From Polyporus tsugae (lineage: Eukaryota > Basidiomycota > Agaricomycetes > Polyporales > Polyporaceae): a stretch of 64,000 nucleotides of DNA. The notes under the pieces were generated by a model that searched no databases, was not told where the DNA came from, and saw only the letters and a program-made list of their open reading frames with translations. This document shows positions 47,679-57,075 of this stretch, in pieces (position 1 is the stretch's first letter; each line of letters opens with the position of its first letter). The position numbers and the translations under genes were made by a program. The DNA lies in the NCBI GenBank assembly GCA_024305745.1, contig JAHRBS010000007.1:3951776-4015775 (forward strand), in the 5' to 3' direction.

Positions 47679-48696
47679 TGTCATGAACGTTCCATTCAGT
47701 GCCTGCCACCAGCACCTTAGTTTCCTTTTCTGGACGATCTACTTCTCACGTCGTACTTACAGTCATCAACCAGCTGACGTAACACCCCCATCCAGTGTAA
47801 CATTTTGCCCATATCTCGATGGTGTGTCAAGCTTTCCTCTCCGTTCTTTTTGCAACATATTCCGTGTGTTGCAACCCAACTGTATCTAAAATATCGGCCC
47901 ACAATGTTGCCACAAACCTCAGAAATCTCACTGTAAATGCAGGCAGATTTGCCTGTTCTACGCTATATCCACTACCCATGAATATTTCCTTGATTCCTCA
48001 TGGGAAACACAATATCTCAAAACGAAGGTTTACACACTGAAAGTTCAGTTATTTTGAGACTATAATAAGGTCTTTCCTTGACAGAGACAGCTGCGCACTG
48101 GGATTGCGGCCGGAGTGTTACGTTGGGGTGAAAATATCACATTAAGCGCCCAAACGTCAATCCAGGTGGTAAAGCTCATGGTTCATGCAAACACAGTGCA
48201 CAAACCATTCTCAAACATTCAGAAGTAATATAGCTATTGTTTTATGCTAGAATCGTGGCAATAGCCCAAGAATTGACAGAGAAAATGCCAAAACTTCAAT
48301 TGGGCGTTACGTTGGGTGGTTGATAACTGTATTGTTCTCCATTGCATTGTATCTCGTCCTTTGTTCTCTAGCACAATAGCTCCTTATTGTCCGTTGTTGC
48401 TATTGTTTCGTTTCCATTGTTCACCCGTGTCCATAGTTACCCATTGTCCCCCGGTTCCCATTGTCCTCTATACGTATATAAGGACCTGTACTTTGCTGCC
48501 TGGAGACCTCAGTTTTAACCTCTTATCTCCAGGTAAGCCTCGCTGTATTTCGCTTGTAGACACCTACTTACTCAATACATCTTGTCTCCAGCCCTGACCG
48601 TTGAGCCTTGCTCCGCTCTTGCTGCACAAGTGCTTGTCGACGCTCCTGCTCGTCTCGTACGTATCCCTGATCCTTACTCAACGTCCAGTCGTAACA
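47679..48696 (+). mobile_element. Central LTR (A family), interrupted by a MITE
   Basis: TGTCATGAAC... to ...GTCGTAACA; without the 569-bp insertion and its TA duplicate it is about 447 bp, equal to the other A LTRs. A polypurine tract (GAGGAGGGGGTAG) directly precedes it. It serves as the right end of the A1/B composite and the left end of A2. Confidence 0.88.
47761..48329. mobile_element. Tc1/mariner-type MITE inserted in the LTR
   Basis: 569 bp flanked by TA on both sides (47759-47760 and 48330-48331); the uninterrupted LTR at 54266 has a single TA here. Terminal inverted repeats of about 28 bp start CAGT(C/T)ATCAACC and contain ACGTAAC. No transposase ORF. TA target duplication and CAGT ends are typical of the Tc1/mariner superfamily. 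Confidence 0.85.
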
Positions 48697-49630
48697 TTAG
48701 GTCGAAACTTCTCCATGAGCACCAGCGCACTTTTCCCCCAGGAGTTTACACACATTTATCATTCCCCTTTCCCCTCGTACGGTATGCACTCAGACCCTCT
48801 GTGTTTGCCTAGCGTAGTGCGCGCTCTAGTCACACCATCGGACGTGGTCTTGATTCAACTCGAGGCTTGCCACTTTTAGTGGTACAGTGCGCGGAAAGCT
48901 CCTAACCCAAGACCCCAGCACTGACAGAAGTGGTCCACCTCACGGTGTGGGAGGCTAGAGAAAGGCGGCAAAACAAAGCCAAGGCAGGACACCCCTGGGC
49001 TCATGTCCCTTGTGGTTAAGACACAGCAATAGGCCGAGGAGGCTGAGCAGACAGTGTTGGATTGTGCACCTGCCGTCTCTGTTCCTTGGATAGGAAGCGA
49101 GTTCCAACAACCTGGTGAGCTACAGTACATACGGGCACGTCTTCCATGTCGTCGCGGTCAAAGACCAGCATTGGAACGAGTTAGACTCACGGTGGTACAT
49201 CTGCAAACAACAACCCTGCCCCAACCGGTCGAACACCTTTGACTAGGACGAGGAAAGCTGGTCTCAATATCCCAGTTTTGTCGCAACCGCCCCAGAGCAG
49301 AACAATCTCATCACCCAGTCACGACCCAGAGTCCCCACCAACCGCCTTCCACGAGCAGCCTCTGCTGCTGCAATCAGCCGACCAGGCACACGTCCCCCTA
49401 GCTGTGCTCCTAGTCGTATCCCCACTCCCAGCGGATCACCCTTGTTGGGATCCATTCCACTTGGCCAAGCACTTGTGCTAGCCAGCGACCATATTGCACA
49501 ATGAACATCCAACCCCCCACCCACACCCTCTCCAGCAGGGACCCCTCCACAACAAACCATTGTTCTTAACACCCTGAGTAGTCCCTCACCTGTGCCAAGT
49601 CCCTCTCCACCCTCATCACCTGCTTCCACC
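48697..49630 (+). other. Untranslated leader of element A2
   Basis: Follows the LTR with TTAGGTCGAAAC (presumed primer site) and aligns to 40336 onward in A1. Pro/Ser/Thr-rich short frames near 49260-49600 precede the gag ATG; their coding status is unclear. Confidence 0.6.
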
Positions 49631-50467
49631 ATGGCCATGCCCGCTCCCTTCGATGTTTCCAAACTCCTCTCTCAAATTGCCCCTCACGAGTACGATGGAA
49701 AACTGGCGCAGGAAGGGCTTCACTTTGTAGCTAACGCCCGCATCTACTACAATCTTCTCGAGGCGCAAGGTGTCACGCACGGGATCCACTGGATCACGAT
49801 CCTCAACAAGTTGACTGGTGGCGCTGCTGAGTGGGTTGGCCCATACATTGTCACAGTGGCCAGTGGCAATGTTGTGTGGTCAGACTTTGCGGCCTTTGAA
49901 GGGTCATTCAAGGTGCACTTCTGTGCTGCGAATAACAAAGAAGCGGCTGTTGCAGAACTTGCCAAACTCTGCAAGGCTTCCCATTGGCTTGGAACCGTCA
50001 AGGACTACACCAGCCAATTCAATGCCATCGCTGCTCACACCAGGTTTGGTGATGCAGACAAACGCAAATGGTACCGCACGGCACTCCCTTACAAGATCAA
50101 GGACACCTTTGCGACCACAGCACACAACATCTCAGACCTCGCCAAGATCCAGAAAGTCGCACTGCAGATGGACCAGCAACTTGCCGTGCACGAGGAGGAA
50201 CGGCCGAAGCAATTTGGATGGAAGAAGAAGGGCGAAAAGGCAGCCGCCTCTGGTTTGGGCAAGAAGAAGTTCAATGGTGAGTGCTGGAACTGTGGTGAGA
50301 AAGGACATCCCGTGTTCCGCTGCCCAAAGCCCAAGGTCGAGGGCCAACGGGCTGCCTCTTCTTCCTCATCTGGTACCAACAAGCTCACAACACTCAAGGC
50401 CCAGCTCAAGGCAATGGAGGAGAAGATTGCCGCCCTTACAGTGGTTGATAAGAAAGAGGGTTTTTGA
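49631..50467 (+). CDS. Element A2 gag
   Basis: Intact 278-codon frame from ATG 49631 (context CACCATGG) to TGA 50465-50467. The capsid-like region includes HEYDGKLAQEGLHF, AEWVGPYI and FKVHFCAANNKEAAVAEL. A CCHC zinc knuckle, CWNCGEKGHPVFRC, lies near residue 220 and is followed by a Ser-rich linker and a helix ending just before the stop. Upstream codons remain open but have no ATG. The last codons contain the heptamer GGGTTTT, placed so that a -1 shift leads into the pol frame. Gag is the structural protein of the particle. Confidence 0.85.
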   Translation: MAMPAPFDVSKLLSQIAPHEYDGKLAQEGLHFVANARIYYNLLEAQGVTHGIHWITILNKLTGGAAEWVGPYIVTVASGNVVWSDFAAFEGSFKVHFCAANNKEAAVAELAKLCKASHWLGTVKDYTSQFNAIAAHTRFGDADKRKWYRTALPYKIKDTFATTAHNISDLAKIQKVALQMDQQLAVHEEERPKQFGWKKKGEKAAASGLGKKKFNGECWNCGEKGHPVFRCPKPKVEGQRAASSSSSGTNKLTTLKAQLKAMEEKIAALTVVDKKEGF

Positions 50468-50470
50468 TTA
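50457..50470 (+). promoter_or_regulatory. Candidate -1 ribosomal frameshift site (GGGTTTT)
   Basis: The zero frame reads GAG GGT TTT TGA. The heptamer G-GGT-TTT is of the XXXYYYZ type. The -1 frame from here is the pol frame, which stays open except for one TGA (about 50514) before the protease. Remnant A1 has GGGTTTC in the same place, with Arg at the position of that TGA. Confidence 0.6.
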
Positions 50471-50514
50471 GAACCGCATTGGATGCTGTGCATGCTGGTT
50501 CCTGTAGTAATAGT

Positions 50515-53500
50515 TGATTTTCTGTACTGGGTTCGTCATTTGTATATGAAGTAAATCACGATGGTCAACACTTTCATATACCGGTACAGTTAATTGGCAA
50601 GCAGCGACATAAGGACATTGTAGCTATGGTAGATAATGGTGCTACTACTAAGTTCCTACATAAACAATTCGTAGAACAGAATAGGGTTACCATGAGGAAG
50701 TTGGCAAGGCCAATTCCTCTGTACAACATCAACGGTTCAGAGAACCGTGATGGTACGATCACAGAGGTTGCCGTGTTGGATATGGCAATCGGAGACCACA
50801 GGGAGAAGGTGGTCTTTCTAGTGACAGATATAGGAGAAGAGGATGTCATCATCGGCCTGGACTGGCTACACGAGCACAACCCTGAAGTAGACTGGGAATG
50901 TGGCTTGCTGTGCCTGTCGAGATGTCCAGAGACATGCCCGGCTAACCAGAGAACCTCTGAACCTGTCGAGACCAAAGCGCGTGATACAGAGGTACGGCTT
51001 ATGGCGCGCCACGATCCTCAATGGGCAAAGAAGGTTAGGAAGGTTGGAAGGGTGTGTGTGGCCGTGATGACTGAGGAGAAGGAGGAGGATAGGCCCTGGC
51101 CGCCAGGATTCCTGCCATGGTGGGATGGAACTGAGACGTCTCTTCTCGATGCACGGGAGGACGGACAACGCCTTTATGGTGCTCCACAACTGTTTGCTTC
51201 AGCGACGTACACATATTCACAACAACTCGCTGAGCAAGAGTACCAGAAGAAGGAAGTCCGCCCCGTCAAAGAGACCATACCTGAGCACTATCATGAATAC
51301 TTGCATGTGTTCTCGAAGGAGGCATCCGAACGTTTGCCAGAACACGGACCCTATGACCATGCAATAGAGCTTGTGCCCGATGCAAAGATGTTCCATTCCT
51401 GTGTGTACCCCCTATCGCCCAGCAAACAAGGAGAGCTTGACAAGTTTCTCGCTAAGAACTTGGCCAAAGGCTATATTCAAGAGTCAAAGTCACCGATGTT
51501 GTCGCTGTTCTTCTTTGTCAAGAAGAAGGATGGTAGCTTATGTCCAGTCCAGGACTATCGGCGACTCAACAAGATCACCATTAAGAACCATTACCCACTG
51601 CCATTGGTATCGGATCTGATGGATCGACTCAAGAAGGCCAAGTACTTCACAAAGCTCGATATTCGCTGGGGGTACAACAACATGCGGGTTAAGGCCGGCG
51701 ATGAGTGGAAGACTGCCTTTGTGACCAATCGAGGGCTGTTCGAGCCAAACATTATGTTCTTTGGGCTAGCCAATTCACCCAGCACATTCTCTGCGCTCAT
51801 GAACGACATCTTCAAGGACCTCATCATACTCGGCAAAGTCACTATCTACCTCAATGACATCCTCATATTCACCAACAGTCTCGAGGAACATCGCACATTG
51901 GTGCGCAAGGTCCTGAAACGTCTTAAGGAGAACGATCTGTTCTGCAAGCCAGAGAGAAGTGCGAGTTCGAACAACCTAAGGTGGAATACCTCGGTGTACT
52001 TGTCTCAGAGAACTGTGTAGAAATGGACCGGGTGAAGGTGAAGGGTATTGCAGATTGGCCTGTCCCTCAGAATGCCACAGACGTATGGAAGTTCCGTGGT
52101 TTCGCAAACTTCTATTGGCGGTTCATAAAGGACTTTAGTGCCATCTGCAAACTCTTGGATCGCCTCACGGGCAATGCACCATGGCAATGGGGAGACAAAG
52201 AGCAGTCTGCCTTTAACAAGCTCAAGCGTTGCTTCACCAAAAGCCCTGTCCTAACGATCTATGATCCAGACTGCAACACCCGCATTGAAGTCGACGCATC
52301 TGGCTTCGCTACAGGCACGGTTCTGTCTCAGGAGGGGGAAGATGGCAAATGGCACCCCGTCGCTTTTCACTCCGAGTCGATGAACGACGCTGAACGCAAC
52401 TATGAGATCTACGACAAGGAGATGCTCGCCATCATTTGTGCCCTGCAGGCCTGGTGTCACTATCTCGAGGGTCTCCCCAGTGTGTTCGAAATCCAGTCAG
52501 ACCACAAGAACCTCGAGTATTGGCGCACAGCACAGAACCTCACACGCAGGCAGGCACAATGGGCTCTCTATCTGTCACGATTCGACTTTGTCATCTCGCA
52601 CAAGCCTGGGACGTCTAACGGTAGGGCCAATGCACTGTCAAGACGGCCCGACCACCAGCACAAGGATGCAGACGACAATCTCGGTCGAGTCTTGTTGCAG
52701 CCAGAACAATTCCAGGTATTGGCAGCCAAGAGAGGGCACCTATCGGTGGTTCCAGAGAAGGCACTGCTTCGGCATATCCGCAAGTGTGGAGAACACCAAC
52801 AGGAGGTTGTGGAGGCACTCAGTAAGCTGGACAAGCTTGGACCAGCGTGTCTTCAGAACGACTTGGTGGACTGGAACAGTGAGCAAGGCCTGCTACTGTA
52901 CCGAGGCAAAGTCTATGTCCCCAAGGACGACGCACTGCGTGCTGAGATTGTACGCATCCACCACGACCTCCCGCCTGCTGGACACCCTGGGCAGTCAAAG
53001 ACGTTGGAGTTGGTCACGCGAAACTACTGGTGGCCGGGCATGGCAAAGTTCATTAAGGATTACGTTGAGACCTGCAACACCTGTCGCCACGGCAAGGGTT
53101 CACATGCCAAACCACATGGTCCACTTCAACCAAACGAAATCCCTGATGGCCCGGGCCAGGTTGTGACGTGCAACTTCATCACTGGACTCCCAGAGGTGGA
53201 TGGATACAACGCGCTTCAGCTCATCGCTGACTGGCATGGAAAGATGATACATCTTATTCCTTGCACCGAGGAGATCGATGCAGAAGGAGCTGCGGATAAC
53301 TTCATCCGAGAACATTTTCATCTTCACGGGCTGCCACGGAAGATCATCTCTGATCGTGGGCCCCAGTTCTCAAGCAAGCTCTTCCGCGCCGTGCTCAAGG
53401 GACTCGGCATAGAAAGTGCAATGTCCACAGCCTACCACCCTCAGACGGATGGGCAATCGGAACGATGGAACCAGGAGATAGAGGTGTACCTTCATATGTT

Positions 53501-54233
53501 CTGCTCACAGCGCTGCGATGACTGGGTCCAGTGGCTGCCGATTGCAGAGTTCGCCTTTAACTCGCACCAGCACTCGTCAATGGGTTACTCGCCATTCTAC
53601 CTCATGTACGGCTCTGAACCCCAGTTCCATATTCCAATATTGCCTATGGCGGTGCCTGCGGCTGATGAACATCAAGAGGAGTTGCGACAGGCACGAGAGG
53701 ATGCAACCGCGGCCTTGACTCTGGCAGCTGAGCGGATGAAGGAGTACTATGATCGGTATGTCCGTGACGCTCCAGAGTTCAAGGAAGGCCAGAAGGTGCG
53801 GCTCGACACGAGGAACTTCCACGTTCCTGGAGTCTCTCGGAAACTGGTGGATCGGTACACTGGCCCGTATCCGGTTGTACACAGGGTGGGCAATCTAGCT
53901 TATGAGCTTAGACTCCCTAAGGACCTTGTAATCCATCCAGCGTTCCACGTCTCTCTCTTACTTCCGCACAAAGAGAGTCGACTCCCCGGTCGTCACCCGG
54001 CAGAGCCAGCAGCAATTGAGGTAGAGGGGGAGGAAGAGTACAAAGTGGAGGAAGTGTTGGAGTCACGGCGGTATGGGTGGTGGAAGAAACTGCAGTACCT
54101 CGTGCACTGGAAGGGTTGGGGCCCTGAACACGACAGCTGGGAGGATGCAGTAGACCTTGCAAATGCACCGCAACTTGTGCAGAAATTCCATTCAACGCAT
54201 GTAGAGGCACCTGGTCCTCTCAAGAAGACTTAG
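50515..54233 (+). pseudogene. Element A2 pol (Ty3/Gypsy chromovirus), broken by a 2-bp insertion
   Basis: Protease (MVDNGATTKF, D-N-G), reverse transcriptase (FFVKKKDGS, LDIRWGYNN, box YLND), then after a frame change RNase H (EVDASGFATG), integrase (zinc finger HH...CNTC, WWPG; NFITGLP, ISDRGPQF, Glu in QSERWNQ) and a C-terminal chromodomain (YKVEEVLESR to HDSWEDAVD). The frame is open from 50626 to about 51955 and again from 51981 to 54233. The break is an extra AG in GAGAGAAG near 51953, inside KPEKCEFE of the RT thumb. Besides this, three catalytic positions carry Asn: protease Ser to Asn, the first RT-box Asp, and the first integrase Asp. Otherwise this is the best preserved element here. 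Confidence 0.88.
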
Positions 54234-54265
54234 TTGTGAAGGCACGACCCTTAGGAGGGGGGTAT

Positions 54266-54711
54266 TGTCATGAACATTCCATTCGGCGCCTGCCACCAGC
54301 GCCTTAGTTTCCTTTTCCGGACAATCTACTTCTCACGTTGTACTTATTGTTCTCCGTTGCATTGTATCTTATCCTTTGTTCTCTAGCACAATAGCTCCTT
54401 ATTGTCCACTGTCGCTATTGTTCTGTTTCCATTGTTCACCTGTGTCCATAGTTACCTATTGTCCCCGGGTTCTCATTGTCCTTTATACGTATATAAGGAC
54501 CTGTACTTTGCTGCCTGGAGACCTCAGTTTTGACCTCTTGTCTCCAGGTAAGCCTCGCTGTATTTCGCTCATAGACACCTACTTACTCAATACATCTTGT
54601 CTCCAGCCCTGACCATTGAGCCTTGCTCCACTCTCGCTGCACAAGTGCTTGTTGGCGCTCCTGCTCGTCTTGTACATATCCCTGATCCTTGCTCGACGCT
54701 CAGTTGTAACA
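54266..54711 (+). mobile_element. 3' LTR of element A2
   Basis: 446 bp, TGTCATGAAC to GTAACA, preceded by the polypurine tract AGGAGGGGGGTAT. It contains TATA-like CGTATATAAGG at about 54487. The bases after it (CTCGG) do not match those before the LTR at 39891 (GTGCG), so no simple target duplication frames the A1-A2 composite. Confidence 0.9.
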
Positions 54712-55059
54712 CTCGGCATTATGAGTAGGAGCACAGACAAGTCTGTGCTCCGAGCTATCAATCTCGTACTGGCTCCGCCAACTTCCACTTTGGGTGGTCT
54801 ACATTACCTCAGCGAGTGGAGTTCAAACGAAAACAAATCTACGCTGTCCAACCTCATATATTTCCTCTTGATCTCTTGCTCGGTTATTGTCAGCTCATCC
54901 ATCACGTCACATCAATTGCTCTAGAATGCGGTCAGTGGCCAGTGGCCCCAAGGATTGAGCACCCCTCTTCACCTTGCTCTGGAATGCGGGCTCCGGTGTG
55001 AAGTACTTGACAGCGTACTCGTGCATACACTTGGGCAACTGGCTTCTGCTGATAAATGC
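54712..55059. other. Spacer between LTR and helicase remnant
   Basis: No gene. A small perfect hairpin, GGAGCACAGAC-AAG-TCTGTGCTCC, lies at 54728-54751. Confidence 0.6.
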
Positions 55060-56724
55060 TCATGCCACAGCGTCTAGCTTCTCTCGCTGCTCAGCGTCTT
55101 TGGCCACTGTCCTCGCACTCTTGCTCACCTGCTTGTCTTTGTCGCCTGGTGCTGGATCGAAAGCCCAATCCTCCACAAGCCACAGCATCGTCCCTTTCAG
55201 TGTCTGATTGCGCACGGCTCGACCTCCCTTCTGGAATGCCGAGCAAAGGTCCTGAGCACCGTAGATGATAGACCAGAGGATGTTAGGTACATTGCAACCC
55301 ATTCCTGCCGCATCCGTACAGAACAACCAGCGGATTTTTCCCATTCGGAAGGCCTCCATTGTTGTCTCCTTGTAGGCATCCGAGAACACCGCAATAAAGA
55401 CAGCGAGCATCTAGGTTGGCGGCAGAACCCTTCGGAGTAAGTTGCAGGCCTCTCAAGCCTCACGCCGTGTGCTGAAATAGAAGATGGATTTAGGAAGGTC
55501 GGATGGGGTTGCAGGTCCAGCCGGCACAAGCGGGAAGAGCACAGCAAACAATGATTTTGAGTATTCCATCGGCCGGACCCAGAGGGCGAGGTTTGGACGG
55601 TCGGAACCCAGGTCTGTTCCCCAGAAAGGACGGTGCTGGCCCATTCCCACTGATTCAAAGCAGAAGTTGAAGATCTCCGTCGGGAGAGTCGCTGAGAATA
55701 GAGCCCATGGAGTCTCCATACCAGTAAGCACCCGCAGTTGCTTCAATTCTGCGTAGTCTTTACGGAACTCCTTTGCCTAGTCAAACATCACATGGGCCTC
55801 GTCGACAATGACGGCCAAGAGACGCCTGCAAAAGGCCTCGCTCCGGAACAACTGCTTGAAGTTGTTGTTACATAGGAGACACTCGGGGGATGCGTAGCAT
55901 AAGTTCGTAGGGCCGTCCTCAAGAGCCTGAAATAACGATTTCTCATTATGATCCTCGTTTATGGCCACAGCAGATATCTGCCAATCACGTAGGTCAATGC
56001 TCCCTCTTTGACCATCTGAATCCTGGGTGACGGCGCGCTGACCTTTGGCACGTTGAAACTCCCATTACACCCGCCTAGTCCCTCACCTGCAGCCTCACTT
56101 TCCCCTGCCGGTGGTCCCCTAATCACAGCCAGAGCACTCTCCGCCAAGTCACCACCTGCTTCGCACCCTCGAGGCACATTGGATATGCACGGGTCCGGTG
56201 CTGCAGAGTCCAGTACAGCCGGACGACTGGCCCCAGTTGTATATGCGGCGACTGGTGTCTTTTCGTGTCGGGTATTCATGCGGCGAACCTAGTGCAGCAT
56301 GTAAGTAGTCAATCTAACTTCCGTCACCACCCATGCAGTGTACCTGATCGCTTTGCAGCGCTTTCAAAGGGCATATCACTAGTACAAGCCCATTGAAGCC
56401 ACCCGATGCAGCCGCAATGGCAACAAGAGCAAAGACCAGCGATTTTCCAGCCCCTGTTCCCGCAACTGTCATGACATCATGGCCCTCGAGGATCTTGTTC
56501 ATAGCGCGCAACTGCCATGGCCGCGGTGCGTATCCAAAAATTGTTTCCGCGCTCTCCTTGATGACATCCTCACTAACTCGTGTCTTGACCTTTGGCCAGC
56601 ACAACAGACCCTGTCCGGCACTGTGGTCTGGTGAGCCATCTGGGGTGGTGGAGTGAGTGGTCGAATACAGGACCTTAGATGACAAGCCAAAGAGAGTCTC
56701 ACTAGAAGGGGCCGGAGAGAGCAA
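55060..56724 (-). pseudogene. RecQ-like DEAH helicase, broken
   Basis: Minus-strand motifs in order: FGYAPRPWQLRAMNKIL (Q-motif area), Walker A AGTGAGKS, VICPLKALQSDQ, then after a likely 366-bp GT-AG intron (56343-55978) AINEDHNEKS, the DEAH box VDEAHVMFD, FSATLP (motif III) and CTDAAGMGCNVPNI (motifs V-VI region). From 55977 to 55060 one frame holds apart from three stops: TAG 55779-55777, TGA 55455-55453 and TAG 55413-55411, each explicable by a C-to-T change of CAG or CGA. RecQ-like helicases of this kind are often subtelomeric in fungi (TLH genes); whether this one is related is inference. The 5' end is not visible and element C begins 79 bp upstream. Confidence 0.8.
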
Positions 56725-56797
56725 TGGCTGGCCAGTTAGGGAGACTCTGGAGGGTCACGGGCTCTGTGTAGCCCTTCTGGGAGTCTTTCGGTGTCGA

Positions 56798-56802
56798 GGA
56801 GT
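56798..56802. other. Target-site duplication of element C, left copy
   Basis: GGAGT, repeated at 63987-63991 on the far side of the element. Confidence 0.85.
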
Positions 56803-57075
56803 TGATAAGGTCAGACCTCACGCTAGCAATAAGCAAAGGACTGGGGGACTAAAGACCAACTCGAAGCTGGGGAATTACCGCAGCTATCGAGGGGTTTATA
56901 TATTGGTTTGGAGCCCGTGCACGGACCAGGTGCTTCAGGGCAGGTCGTACATGTCGTTACAGGTGGTATTACTAATCGTGAAAGTCGTATCGTAACATTA
57001 CCCCCCTCTTTAGCTTCATGTCCCAGGAAGCCGCGAAGCGTTAGTGGTGGGGTAGTCGTTAATACCTTGGGTTAA

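Noticed and set aside
54728..54751. Terminator or small RNA gene at the GGAGCACAGAC hairpin
   Set aside because: A perfect hairpin but isolated, without promoter boxes or a known RNA shape; reported only as part of the spacer.
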